Origin: Streptomyces californicus
GTDB taxonomy: Bacteria > Actinomycetota > Actinomycetes > Streptomycetales > Streptomycetaceae
Assembly (NCBI RefSeq): GCF_000717645.1
Contig: NZ_JNZZ01000019.1
Span: forward strand, 248,001 to 312,000
DNA length: 64,000 nt
Direction: 5' to 3'
The notes under the pieces are model-generated. The model was not told the origin of the DNA. It worked only from the letters and a program-made list of their open reading frames with translations, and ran no database searches. This document shows positions 1 through 9,656 of the stretch, one piece after another. The stretch's first letter is position 1, and each line of letters opens with the position of its first letter. A program made the translations under genes and the position numbers.

Positions 1-3000
1 AGGAGTTGGCGGACGGAGGCGTCGAAGCAGGGCGACGCGGTCTGGGCGAGCCGGTCGTGCTCGTCGTATCCGAAGGTGTCGACGGCCCAGTCGAGGTAGT
101 TCTCCATCGACCGGTGGGTGACGGGCACGGCCTTGGGGCGGCCGGTGGAACCCGAAGTGAAGATCACGTACGCGATCGCGTCGGCGTCGGCCGGGCGGTC
201 GGGTACGGGGTGAGCGCCCGGCAGCGGTGCGGGCGCCCGGTCCGCGTCGTCGGTCGACACCGCGGGCATCCGGGCCGCGTCGTCGACCGACACCAGGGTG
301 ACGTCGCCGAGAGAAGCGCCCACCGCCCGGGTGGCGGCGTGGCACAGCACCGTACGGGCCCCCGACCGCCTGAGCTGGTCCGTCAGCCGCGCGGCCGGGT
401 GACCGGGATCCAGGGGGACCCAGCCCGCCCCGGCGCGCAGGGCCGCGACGACCGACACGACGGTGTCGGCGCCGGGTTCGGTGAGCAGCCCGACGAGGCT
501 GCCCGGGACCACTCCCCGGCTGAGGAGCGCGGTGGCGAGCGCGTGGGAGGCGCGGTCGAGTTCGGCGTACGTGAGGGTGGTGGCGCCGGTGTCGACGGCG
601 ACCGCGTCCGGCACGGCCCGGAACCGCTCGACCAACCGGCTCACGAGTGTGGCCGTCCGGGCGTCCGGGCCGAGATCCGCGTCCCGGACGGGAAGCGGCG
701 TCGGCGCGTCGGGCCCGGCGGCCGGCGTCCGCTCGGACGTGCCGGGCTCCGGCCGGGTCGCGGGGAGCGCCGGTGCGTCGGGCCGGACGAGCGCGGTCAG
801 CACGGCGTGGAAGTCGCGGTCGAGACGTTCCACCGTCGCCGGCGCGAAGAGCCGGGTGGGGAAGTTCCACGAGAAGCGCAGCACGGACTCGTCCTGCCAG
901 CACAGCAGACTCAGGCGCGTCGCGGCGGTGGCGGTGCCCGCGGCGGTCGGCCGGACACCGACCGGGCACCGCCCGTCGAGTTCGACGGGGAACCGCGAGA
1001 AGCTGAACCCGGCCGGGGACACGGTCCGGGGGCCCGCCCCGGACGGCTCGGCAGGCAGCAGCCGCGCCAGATCGAGGCCGGTGAGGCTCGCGTGGCGCTC
1101 GCTCTCCAACCAGATCCCCGCCAGCCGCTCGGCCAGGGCGTCGACCGGTTCCTCCGGGCCGGTCGAGCAGATCAGGGGCAACGAGTCGGCGAGCGGCCCC
1201 ACCAGCCGGTCCAGGCCCGTCCCCCGGTGGTCGCGCCGGGCGCGGGCGACGTTCACCGCGATGTCCCGCTGCCCGCTCCACCGGGCCAGACAGCGCACGT
1301 GCACGGCGAGGAGCAGATGGAACAGGCTCACCCCGCGCGCGGCCGCGCGCCGCTCCAACGCGGCGGTCAGCACCGGGTCGAGGGAGCTCTGACAGGTAGT
1401 CATGGGTGCGGCGGGCGGGCCGGCGGGGTCACCGTCGTACGGCAGGCGCGGCGGCTCGCCCCGGGAGGCCAGCCGCGGGGTCCAGTACCGCCGGTCCGCG
1501 TCGAGCGCCGCCGAGCCCTCGGCGGAGGACCGCTCGGCGGCGACAGCGGCCGCGTATCCCGCGAAGTCGGCGTCCAGGGCGGGGAGCCGGGGCTCCTCGC
1601 CGTGGGCGAGCGCGGTGTAGAGGGCCCACAGCTCTCCGGCCAGGACGTTCAGGCTGTAGCCGTCGCCGGCCGCGTGGTGGACCACCAGCACCAGATGGGA
1701 CAGGTCCGCGTTCTCGCGCGCGAGGAGGGCGCGCACCGGCGGCTCGGAGGAGAGGTCGAACGGCCGGTTGCACAGGGCTGTCTCCAGCTCCTCGACAGGG
1801 CCGGAGAGCTCGCGGACCTCGTACCAGTCGCTGAGCGCGGCGGGCGGTGCGACGTACTGCGTCGGGGCGGTCGGCGCGCCGCCGTCCCCGATGGCTCCCG
1901 CACGGCCGATACGGACGCGCAGCATGGTGTGCCGCTCGGCGAGCGCGGTGAGCGCTCGGCCCAGGAGCTCGGCGTCGAGGGGGCCCCGGACGGTCTGCCG
2001 GACGTAGCCGTGGGCCGGGACGTCCGGGTGGAGGCGGCTGCTCGTGTGCAGCGCCAGTTGGACGGGGGTGAGCGGGAAGGGGCGCCCCTCCGGTGCGGGG
2101 GAGGCGACGGCCGGCGAGGAAGGGGCGGCGGACGACGCCGGCGTGGTGTCGAGGTGGGCGGCGAGCTCCGCGACGGTCCGGTACTCGAAGAAGAGCGTGG
2201 CGGGCAGGGTCCTGCCCAACTCCCGTTCGAGCTGCCGGACGAGATCGACGGCGGCGAGCGAGTCCAGCCCGAGGGAGAGGAACGGCTCGTCGTCGGGGAC
2301 CGCGGCGTCGGGCAGCCGCAGCGCCCCTGCCAGCAGCCGGCGCAGCAGGACGGTGGTGGGGGTGCCGGGCCGGGATCCGTCGCCCGCCGCCTCACTCGGA
2401 GCCGGTGCGCCGGAAACAGCCGGGGTGCCGGAAACGGCCGGTGCGCCGGGCGGACGCGTCGCCGTTCCGTCCGCCCGGGTGGTCGCGGACGTGACGACCG
2501 CCGTTCGCGGGGACGGCGACAGGTCGGCGAGCAGCAGCTGAGCCGCGTCGACGCCACAGGCCGTATGGAGCGCGGCCAGCACGGAGGTCAGTCCGACCGG
2601 GCGGCCGGCTCCGTCGCGTACGGCGGCCGAGCCGGTGCCCAGGCCCGCCGCCATACCCGTCCCGGCCACCGCCGCGAGGTTCACGGAGAGCCAGCGGCGT
2701 CCGGCACGCCGTTCCGCACCGGCGAACGCGTCCAGGAAGGCGTTGGCCCCGGCGTAGTCGCCCAGCGCGCCCGCCAGACCGGGCAGGACGGCGCTGACGG
2801 AGGAGAACGCGACACGGACCGCCGGATCGAGCCCGTACCGGCGCAGCGCGAGCGAGAGCAGCAGGGTGCCCCGGGTCTTCGCGGCGAGGGCCTCGGCCGT
2901 CTCCTCGGCACGCCGGTCGCGCAGGGTCCCCGGGCGGATGACACCCGCCGTGTGGAAGAGGGCGTCGAGACGGGGCAGTTCCGCGACGAGCGCGTCCACG

Positions 3001-6000
3001 TCCCGCTCCACCGTGACATCGGCGGCGCGGTACCGGACGGTCGCACCCAGCGAACGCAGTTCCTCGACGAGGCCCGCGGGCGGCAGGGGGGAGCGTCCGG
3101 TGAGCACGAGCGCCGGGCGGCCCCGGGCCGCGAGTTCCCGGGCGAGCGCGGCGCCGATCCCACCGCCGCCTCCGGTGATGAGGAAGGTCCCGTCGGGCGG
3201 CAACGGCGGCGGGACCGCGGCGGGAAGCGCCCCGTCGTCGCCGGTCAACGGGACGAAACGGCGGGTGAGCCGCTGCCCGCCACGCGAGGCGACGGTGACG
3301 GTCCGGCCCGGCACGCCGACCGCACCGAGTTCGGCGAGCACGGCGGCCAGCCGCTGCGACGGGGTGTCCGCCGAGCACAGGTCGAGGGCGGTGGCGACCG
3401 CGCCCTCGGTCTCCTGGGGCAGTGCCAGCAGAAGACCGCCGAGCACGGCGTGGGCGGGGCGCGGCTCCTCCCGTACGGCTCCGGTCGTGTGCACGTCCTC
3501 GGTCAGCACGAGCAGCCGGCCCGCGCGCGTCTCGTCGTACCGGGCCAGGGTCTCGTCGAAGGCGGCCACCGCGATGTCCTGGGCCCGGGAGAGGGCGTCG
3601 GCGGTGTCCTGCGCGCGGGCGGGGCCTGCCACCAGGACCACGGCGTCCGGCGGGCCGTCACCCGGGGCGTGCGCCCGGATGCCCTCGGCGGAGAGCAGGG
3701 AGACCAGGCGGTCGACGGACGCGGCGTCGGGCCCGGTCACCAGGGCCGAACGCACGGCCCCGCCCGCCGGTCCTGGCAGGGCGGCCTCCTCCCACACGAC
3801 CCGGTGCAGCAGGGGGCGTCTCGTCGTACCGGGCCAGTGACGGCTGCGGCGGAACGGGTAGGTGGGCAGCGGAATCCGGCGGTGCCCCAGATCCAGCGCG
3901 CTCCGGTCCAGCGGAACGCCGAGCGACCACAGGCGGCCGACGGTCCCGAGCAGATCCCCGCGTCCGCCGCGCTCGTCACCGGCCTGCCCCGCCGCGTCCG
4001 CCCGGCCGGCCGTACGACCCGGCAGGGCGCACAGCACCGTGACCGCGCGACGGTCGGCGCCGTGCGCCCCGGAAGCCCCGGAAGCCCCGGAAGCCCCGTT
4101 CACCCCGGACGTCTCGCGTGTCCCTGGCGTGGCGGAGCCGTCCGCGTACGCCATCGTCGTCGCGCGGACCGCGCCCGCCAGAGCCGCACCGTGTCCGACC
4201 TCGACGAAGGTGTCGTACCCCTCCCGGGCCAGGCGCTCCACGGCCGCCCCGAACAGCACCGGCCGTTCGGCGTGGTCGCGCAGGTACTCCGGGCCGAGCG
4301 CCGTCAGCCACTCGGCCGTGACGGTGCTCATCAGCGCCACGGCCGGGGCCGCCGGGGCCAGCGCACGCGCCGCGTCGGCCAGCGGGCCGGTGATCGGCCG
4401 CATCAGCGGGGAGTGGAAGGCGCGGGAGACACGCAGACGACGCGTCGTGACGCCCCGCGCGTCGAACTCGCGCGCCGCCCGCTCCACGGCGGCCACGCTC
4501 CCGGAGAGGACCTGGAGACCGGGACCGTTGTACGCGGCCACCGCGAGGGCACCGGCGGAGCCGGCCACCGCGGCGGCGACGGCCTCGTCCGCCCCGAGCA
4601 CGGAGAGCATGGCGCCCGGCTCGGTGAACCCGCCCATGAGACGGCCGCGTTCGGCGGCGAACCGCAGGGCGTCGGGCAGCGTCAGCATCCCGCCGGCACA
4701 GGCGGCGGTGATCTCCCCGACGCTGTGCCCGAGGACCGCGTCCGGCTCCACACCCCAGGCACGCAGCTGGCGGGCCAGGGCCACCCCGGAAGCGACCAGG
4801 AGCGGCTGCGCCACCTCCGTCGCCGCCTGCGCGGCCGGGTCCGCCTCCGGGTCCAGGGCCCAGTCCAGCAGGGACCGGCCGGACACCGGGCCCACGAGCG
4901 CGGACGCCTCGTCCAACGCCTCGCGGAACACCGGGGCCGAGGCGTACAACGCCCGGTCCTGCCCCAAGAACTGGGCGCCCTGTCCCGGGAACAGGAACGC
5001 CACGCGCGGCCGGGACCGGACGACGCTCCCCACGCCGCCGCGCACGTCGCCGGAGCCGGCGGAGGAGAGCGCGGCGAGCCGCTCCCGCAGATCACCGTCC
5101 GCGACGACCGCCAGCCGGTGGGCCCCGTCGTCCCGGGCGGTGCTCGCTGTCCGGCACACATCGCCCTCGCGCAGGCCGGGACGGTGCTCCAGGTGCTCGG
5201 CGAGCCGGTCCACCGCCTCCCGCAGCGCCGGCTCGCTCCGGGCCGAGAGGGTCAGCAGGTGAGGACCGCCGGCCGAGGCCCCGGCGCCCTCCCGGGAGGC
5301 TTCTTCGACCGATGCGGGCGGCACGGAGGCCGCAGGCGTCACGGACCATCCCTCCGGGGCCTGTTCGAGCACGGCGTGGGCGTTGGTCCCACCGAAACCG
5401 AACGCGTTGATCCCCGCGACCAGGGGCCCGTCCGACCTCCACTCCAGGGCCTCGGTCACCACCCGGAAGCCCGCGGACGCGAGGCCCGCCGAGGGCGTGG
5501 CGTGGTGCAGCGACGGCGGGAGCCGGCGGTGCCCCAGGGCCAGTACGACCTTCACCAGCGAGGGCAGCGCGGCGGCGTTCAGCAGATGCCCGATGTTCGT
5601 CTTCACCGAACCGAGCAGCCGGGGAGCGCCGTCCGGCCGCGCGGGGAACGCGTGCCCCAGCGAGCGCAGCTCGATCGGGTCGCCCACCGCCGTGCCGGTC
5701 CCGTGGGCCTCGACGTAGGTCACAGCGGCGGGATCGACGCCCGCCGCCTCGTAGGCCCGGGTGATGACCTCGCGCTGGCGCAACGGATGGGGGGCCATCA
5801 GGCTCATCGACCGGCCGTCGTTGTTGACGGCCGTGCCCCGGACCACCGCGAGCACCGGATCGTCCGCGAGCAGCGCGGCGTCCAAGCTGGTCAGGACGAT
5901 CGCCGCCCCGCCCTCCCCGGGGACGAACCCGTCGGCGTCGGCGCTGAAGGCGCGGCTGCGCCCGGTCGGGGACAGCGCCCGGACCTCTTCGAGCAGCCGG

Positions 6001-8759
6001 TGCGGGGACGAGGTCAGATGCAGGTTGACCCCGCCGACGACGGCGATGTCGCATTCTCCGTCCAGCAGGCTGCGCCGGGCCAGATGCAGCGCCACCAGTC
6101 CCGACGAGCACGCCGTGTCCACGCCGAGAGCGGGACCGTCGAGATCGAGGTGCTGGGAGACGCGGGCGGCGATGAGGGAGGGCAGGTTCCCGGTGAGTGT
6201 GCCGGGCAGGGGAGAACCGTCGGCCGCGGCCCGGTCCAGGACCTCGCGGTATCCGCTGTCGCCGACCGCCGCGAACACCCCGATCCGGCGATCGAGCCGC
6301 CGCGGTCCCGCGTACCCGGCGCGTTCCAGGGCCTCGTGCGCGAGTTCCAGGAAGATCCGCGCCTGCGGATCGAGCGCCCGCGCCTCCTCGGCGCCGATGC
6401 CGAAGCACTCCGCGTCGAAGGCGGCGGGATCCTCCAGTAGCGCCGCCCAACGCGTCCGGCCGCCCCGGCGGTCGCGAGGGTCCTCGTCCCAACGCCCGGA
6501 CGGTACGGGGGAGACGGCGTCCCGCCCTTCCACGAGCAGGTCCCAGAACGCCTCGGGGGTGTCGGCGCCGGGGAACCGGCAGGCGACACCGATGACGGCG
6601 GTGGGGCAGGCGCCCGCGGGGCCGGAGGCGGCAGCCGTCCCGGCTGCCCCGCGGACGCCGTCCCCGGCCCGCGACGCGGTGCCGCCCACGGCTCCCGGGG
6701 CGGACGGCGGGGGAGCGGCGGCGCTACCGGGCGCGATCCGCAGCAGGTGGTCGGCGAGCGCGGACACCGTGCCGTGGTCCCGGATGACCGCCGGCGGCAG
6801 CGTCACACCGAACGCGTCCTCCAGCGCCACCAGCACCTCCATCGCCTTGAGCGACGTGCCCCCGAGGCTTCCGAACGGCTCGTGCGCCCCGATCGACTCG
6901 GCGGGCCGGTCCAGCACCCGGGCCCACGCGCCCCGGACCGCCTCGACGGTCTCCGCACGCCCCCGGGGTGCCGCCGCACGGCTCACGTCCGGGGCCCGGC
7001 CGCCTTCCGCCCGGCCGCACACCGCGAGCGGTGAACCGCCCTCGCCGCCCGTCGTACCGGCGTCGCCGCTTTCGCCGCCCCTCGCACCGACGACGCCCTC
7101 GGCTTCGCCCTCGCCCGCCGCCCGCCCGCGCGCACCCCGCTCGTACGCCGCGAACTCGCCCGCCTCGAAACGCTCCCGCAGCCGTCGCCGCTGCAGTTTT
7201 CCGCTCGTCGTCCGGGGAAAGGACGCGGGCGGCAGAGCCAGCACCCGTACGTCGTCGTGGAGCAACGCCTCGCGCACGCGGGCCGCCACGCGTTCCAGCA
7301 CCTCCGCCGCGCCGTGCGCGGGCCGCGCCCAGGGAACGAACACCACGACGCGCTCCGCACCGCTGACGGGGTCGGTCGAACCGACCACCGCCGGGGCCCC
7401 GGACGGCAGCCCGGGCGTCGCCGCCGCGACCTCCTCCATGTCCGGGGCGTGGAAGGTGCGGCCGTTGAGGAACAGCACGTCCTTGTGCCGGCCCGTGACG
7501 CACAGCCGCCCGTCCCTCAGGAACCCGAGATCACCGGTGCGCAGCCAGCCCCCGGCGAACACCTCCGCGCTCACCTCGGGAAGTCCGTGGTAGCCACGGG
7601 CCAGGTGGGGGCCGCTCACCATGATGTGCCCGACCCGCCGGTCCCCGAGGACGGCCCCCGCGTCGTCGACGACGCGTACGGAGCACCCGGCCACCGGCGG
7701 CCCGACGTCCATCAACTCGACGGCGCCGTCACCCGGTTCGGCGTCCACCACGACGCCCCCGCTCAACGCCGCCCGGTCCAGGACCAGCGGCGCGGCGACC
7801 TCGCCCGGCGGCGGGAAGGTCACCGCCAGCGTCGCCTCCGCCAGGCCGTACACGGGCCGGGCCGCCGCCGGGTCCAGCCCGGCGGGCCGGGTCTTGGCCG
7901 CGAAGGCACGCCACACGGTCGGCGCGATCGGCTCGGCCCCGACCAGGAGGACGCGTACGGCCGACAGGTCCAGCCGCGCCAGGACCTCGTCGGGGACCCG
8001 GCGTACGGCGAGTGCCAGGGCGAAGTTGGCCGCGGAGAGCACCGTTCCCCGGTGCCGGGCCGCCACCTCGAACCACAGGCGCGGACGCTTGGCGAACGAC
8101 ATGGGGCCGACCTTGACCTGCCGGGCCCGTGCGGCCAGCGGGGCGAGGTGCGTGCCGATGAGCCCCATGTCGTGGAAGTACGGCATCCAGCTGACCACCA
8201 CGTCGTCCGCGCACAGGGCGGACGCCTCGCGTATCTGGCGCAGATTGGCCAGCACCGCGCCGTGCGTCACCTCCACGCCCTTGGGCGCGCCGGTGCTGCC
8301 GGACGAGAACTGCAGGAACGCCACGTCGTCGGGCCCGGCGGCGACCGGCTCCCGCACCGCCGGCCCCTCCCGCAGGGCGTCGAGGGCCAGGACCCGGACA
8401 CCGGAGGGGAAACCGTCGGCCAGCGAAGCGGTCGCGGCGTCCACCACGACGGGCGGCCGCCCCAGGTGCTCCCAGACCGGCAGCGCCCGCCGGGTGTCCG
8501 GAGCCAGCGGAACCGGAACCAGCCCGGCCGCCACCGCGCCCCAGAACATGGGCTGGAAGTCCTCGCTGCGGTCGGCGAACAACGGCACACACGTCCCGCG
8601 TGCCACCCCCGCCTCACGGAAGCCGCCGGCCACCAGCAGGGCGTCGTCCAGCAGTTCGCTCAGGGTGACCGTCAGCTCGCTCCCGTCGCCACGGACATGG
8701 ACGACGGTCTGCCCGGGGGCCTCACGGACCGCGTCCAGCAGTACATCCAGAAGGGTCAT
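1..8759 (-). CDS. Hybrid PKS/NRPS megasynthase, FAAL-ACP-KS-AT-KR-ACP-C-A (3'-truncated by window edge)
   Basis: One uninterrupted reading frame starts at ATG 8757-8759 with GGAG about 9 bases upstream and is still open at base 1 (about 2,919 residues visible). Domains in order: a fatty-acyl-AMP-ligase-type adenylation domain (about 1-570; FSSGSTGAPKG near 150, then a WMPYFHDMGL motif); a carrier domain with GGTSL (Ser about 636); a ketosynthase (about 720-1140; active-site Cys884 in DTACSSG, then EAHGTGT); an acyltransferase (Ser1346 in GHSVGE; RAFHS motif, which predicts malonyl-CoA); a ketoreductase (GGGGGIG about 1865, Tyr about 2001 in DYAGAN, no LDD motif); a second carrier (LGLDSL about 2166); a condensation domain (HHAAGDG about 2360); and the first third of an amino-acid adenylation domain (FTSGSTGRPK about 2867). 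No DH or ER is seen. Inference: a free fatty acid is activated as acyl-AMP, loaded, extended by one malonyl unit, reduced to a beta-hydroxyacyl chain and joined to an amino acid, as in lipopeptide assembly. The remaining A domain and its carrier must lie left of the window. Confidence 0.93.
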   Translation of the reverse strand, partial: MTLLDVLLDAVREAPGQTVVHVRGDGSELTVTLSELLDDALLVAGGFREAGVARGTCVPLFADRSEDFQPMFWGAVAAGLVPVPLAPDTRRALPVWEHLGRPPVVVDAATASLADGFPSGVRVLALDALREGPAVREPVAAGPDDVAFLQFSSGSTGAPKGVEVTHGAVLANLRQIREASALCADDVVVSWMPYFHDMGLIGTHLAPLAARARQVKVGPMSFAKRPRLWFEVAARHRGTVLSAANFALALAVRRVPDEVLARLDLSAVRVLLVGAEPIAPTVWRAFAAKTRPAGLDPAAARPVYGLAEATLAVTFPPPGEVAAPLVLDRAALSGGVVVDAEPGDGAVELMDVGPPVAGCSVRVVDDAGAVLGDRRVGHIMVSGPHLARGYHGLPEVSAEVFAGGWLRTGDLGFLRDGRLCVTGRHKDVLFLNGRTFHAPDMEEVAAATPGLPSGAPAVVGSTDPVSGAERVVVFVPWARPAHGAAEVLERVAARVREALLHDDVRVLALPPASFPRTTSGKLQRRRLRERFEAGEFAAYERGARGRAAGEGEAEGVVGARGGESGDAGTTGGEGGSPLAVCGRAEGGRAPDVSRAAAPRGRAETVEAVRGAWARVLDRPAESIGAHEPFGSLGGTSLKAMEVLVALEDAFGVTLPPAVIRDHGTVSALADHLLRIAPGSAAAPPPSAPGAVGGTASRAGDGVRGAAGTAAASGPAGACPTAVIGVACRFPGADTPEAFWDLLVEGRDAVSPVPSGRWDEDPRDRRGGRTRWAALLEDPAAFDAECFGIGAEEARALDPQARIFLELAHEALERAGYAGPRRLDRRIGVFAAVGDSGYREVLDRAAADGSPLPGTLTGNLPSLIAARVSQHLDLDGPALGVDTACSSGLVALHLARRSLLDGECDIAVVGGVNLHLTSSPHRLLEEVRALSPTGRSRAFSADADGFVPGEGGAAIVLTSLDAALLADDPVLAVVRGTAVNNDGRSMSLMAPHPLRQREVITRAYEAAGVDPAAVTYVEAHGTGTAVGDPIELRSLGHAFPARPDGAPRLLGSVKTNIGHLLNAAALPSLVKVVLALGHRRLPPSLHHATPSAGLASAGFRVVTEALEWRSDGPLVAGINAFGFGGTNAHAVLEQAPEGWSVTPAASVPPASVEEASREGAGASAGGPHLLTLSARSEPALREAVDRLAEHLEHRPGLREGDVCRTASTARDDGAHRLAVVADGDLRERLAALSSAGSGDVRGGVGSVVRSRPRVAFLFPGQGAQFLGQDRALYASAPVFREALDEASALVGPVSGRSLLDWALDPEADPAAQAATEVAQPLLVASGVALARQLRAWGVEPDAVLGHSVGEITAACAGGMLTLPDALRFAAERGRLMGGFTEPGAMLSVLGADEAVAAAVAGSAGALAVAAYNGPGLQVLSGSVAAVERAAREFDARGVTTRRLRVSRAFHSPLMRPITGPLADAARALAPAAPAVALMSTVTAEWLTALGPEYLRDHAERPVLFGAAVERLAREGYDTFVEVGHGAALAGAVRATTMAYADGSATPGTRETSGVNGASGASGASGAHGADRRAVTVLCALPGRTAGRADAAGQAGDERGGRGDLLGTVGRLWSLGVPLDRSALDLGHRRIPLPTYPFRRSRHWPGTTRRPLLHRVVWEEAALPGPAGGAVRSALVTGPDAASVDRLVSLLSAEGIRAHAPGDGPPDAVVLVAGPARAQDTADALSRAQDIAVAAFDETLARYDETRAGRLLVLTEDVHTTGAVREEPRPAHAVLGGLLLALPQETEGAVATALDLCSADTPSQRLAAVLAELGAVGVPGRTVTVASRGGQRLTRRFVPLTGDDGALPAAVPPPLPPDGTFLITGGGGGIGAALARELAARGRPALVLTGRSPLPPAGLVEELRSLGATVRYRAADVTVERDVDALVAELPRLDALFHTAGVIRPGTLRDRRAEETAEALAAKTRGTLLLSLALRRYGLDPAVRVAFSSVSAVLPGLAGALGDYAGANAFLDAFAGAERRAGRRWLSVNLAAVAGTGMAAGLGTGSAAVRDGAGRPVGLTSVLAALHTACGVDAAQLLLADLSPSPRTAVVTSATTRADGTATRPPGAPAVSGTPAVSGAPAPSEAAGDGSRPGTPTTVLLRRLLAGALRLPDAAVPDDEPFLSLGLDSLAAVDLVRQLERELGRTLPATLFFEYRTVAELAAHLDTTPASSAAPSSPAVASPAPEGRPFPLTPVQLALHTSSRLHPDVPAHGYVRQTVRGPLDAELLGRALTALAERHTMLRVRIGRAGAIGDGGAPTAPTQYVAPPAALSDWYEVRELSGPVEELETALCNRPFDLSSEPPVRALLARENADLSHLVLVVHHAAGDGYSLNVLAGELWALYTALAHGEEPRLPALDADFAGYAAAVAAERSSAEGSAALDADRRYWTPRLASRGEPPRLPYDGDPAGPPAAPMTTCQSSLDPVLTAALERRAAARGVSLFHLLLAVHVRCLARWSGQRDIAVNVARARRDHRGTGLDRLVGPLADSLPLICSTGPEEPVDALAERLAGIWLESERHASLTGLDLARLLPAEPSGAGPRTVSPAGFSFSRFPVELDGRCPVGVRPTAAGTATAATRLSLLCWQDESVLRFSWNFPTRLFAPATVERLDRDFHAVLTALVRPDAPALPATRPEPGTSERTPAAGPDAPTPLPVRDADLGPDARTATLVSRLVERFRAVPDAVAVDTGATTLTYAELDRASHALATALLSRGVVPGSLVGLLTEPGADTVVSVVAALRAGAGWVPLDPGHPAARLTDQLRRSGARTVLCHAATRAVGASLGDVTLVSVDDAARMPAVSTDDADRAPAPLPGAHPVPDRPADADAIAYVIFTSGSTGRPKAVPVTHRSMENYLDWAVDTFGYDEHDRLAQTASPCFDASVRQL

Positions 8760-8949
8760 GGGGCGCTCCACCGGGTCGGTCGGTCCGTTGCTCGGAGAAT
8801 GATCTTAAAAACGGACGGGGCGAGCGGAATCAACCACCGGGAGGAGACGGCGTGCGCCCTGGGAGTGACCCCGCGTACGCCGCGTACGACCCGGGGCGCG
8901 GGCGCGGGAACCCCGGATCCGGGACGCGGAAGCCTCCCGGACCTCTACC
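8760..8949. promoter_or_regulatory. Divergent promoter region of the megasynthase and the P-loop kinase
   Basis: This 190-bp gap separates two divergently read genes and contains no ORF. It holds an AT-rich island around 8800-8815 (TCTTAAAAACGG on the plus strand), unusual against the local GC content, about 45-60 bases upstream of the megasynthase ATG, where its promoter is expected. A CGCGTACG direct repeat lies around 8872-8888. No operator can be assigned by eye. Confidence 0.45.
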
Positions 8950-9495
8950 GTGGGCTCCGTGAAGGTCGGCACCGAAGAGACCCGGTTGATCATTCTGCGC
9001 GGCAACAGCGCATCGGGGAAATCGAGCGTCGCGACCGCGCTGCGCTCCGCCTTCGGGCGTGGACTGGCGGTGGTGGGCCAGGACGCCATCCGCCGTACCG
9101 TGCTGCGCGAACGCGACCGTCCCGGAGAGGCGAACATCGGTCTGATCGACCTGACGGCCCGCTACGCCCTGGACGCCGGCTACCACGTCGTGGTGGAGGG
9201 CATCCTCTACGCCGACCACTACGGCGCCATGCTCGCCGGGCTGCGGACGGACCACCGCGGGCCGACCCACGGGTACTACCTGGACGTGCCGTTCGCCGAG
9301 ACCGTGGCCCGGCACGCGACCAAACCGATCGCCGACGAGGTCCACGAGAGCCACCTGCGAGAGTGGTACCGCCCCGGAGACCTGCTGCCCGGCGGGGTCG
9401 AGACGGTGATCGGCCACGACAGCGCCCTGGAGACGACCGTGGAACGCGTGATGCGTGAGACCGGTCTCGCCGGACTGCCGCCGACCGACCGCTGA
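8950..9495 (+). CDS. P-loop kinase, AAA_33/zeta-toxin-like
   Basis: 181 residues from GTG 8950; a second in-frame GTG at 8959 is also possible. The N-terminus carries a Walker A motif GNSASGKS, followed by a DAIRR segment and an EGILY segment, typical of small ATP-dependent kinases of the AAA_33 group that includes chloramphenicol phosphotransferase and zeta-type toxins. Uncharacterised proteins of this kind are common in Streptomyces and the substrate cannot be told. It is read divergently from the megasynthase and shares its 190-bp upstream region, so a role in self-resistance is conceivable but unproven. No antitoxin-like partner gene is adjacent, which speaks against a zeta toxin module. 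Confidence 0.75.
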   Translation: MGSVKVGTEETRLIILRGNSASGKSSVATALRSAFGRGLAVVGQDAIRRTVLRERDRPGEANIGLIDLTARYALDAGYHVVVEGILYADHYGAMLAGLRTDHRGPTHGYYLDVPFAETVARHATKPIADEVHESHLREWYRPGDLLPGGVETVIGHDSALETTVERVMRETGLAGLPPTDR

Positions 9496-9554
9496 CGCAC
9501 ACGGGCCAGCAGCCGGGAACCGCGACGGGAGCGGCGAGGGGACGGGCAGCCGCA

Positions 9555-9585
9555 GGGCTCGGCGGCCGGTCCGCCCGCCGAGCCC
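9555..9585. terminator. GC-rich bidirectional hairpin
   Basis: An 11-bp perfect stem (9555-9565 with 9575-9585, arm GGGCTCGGCGG) with a 9-base loop lies between the convergent kinase and monooxygenase genes. There is no T-tract, as is usual for Streptomyces terminators. Confidence 0.6.
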
Positions 9586-9656
9586 GCCCTGCTCGGCCGC
9601 ACCGCACCGGACGGGCGTGGCCGCGCCACCACCCGCCCGTACGCGTACGAGGAGGG

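Noticed and set aside
6..6440. A 2,144-codon open frame on the plus strand
   Set aside because: It is antisense to the megasynthase; its product is Gly/Arg-rich low complexity without domains, whereas the minus strand encodes intact KS, AT, KR, C and A motifs. Long shadow frames are expected at this GC content.
8950..9495. Zeta-toxin of a toxin-antitoxin module
   Set aside because: The P-loop fold fits, but no small antitoxin gene precedes or follows it and the family is broad.
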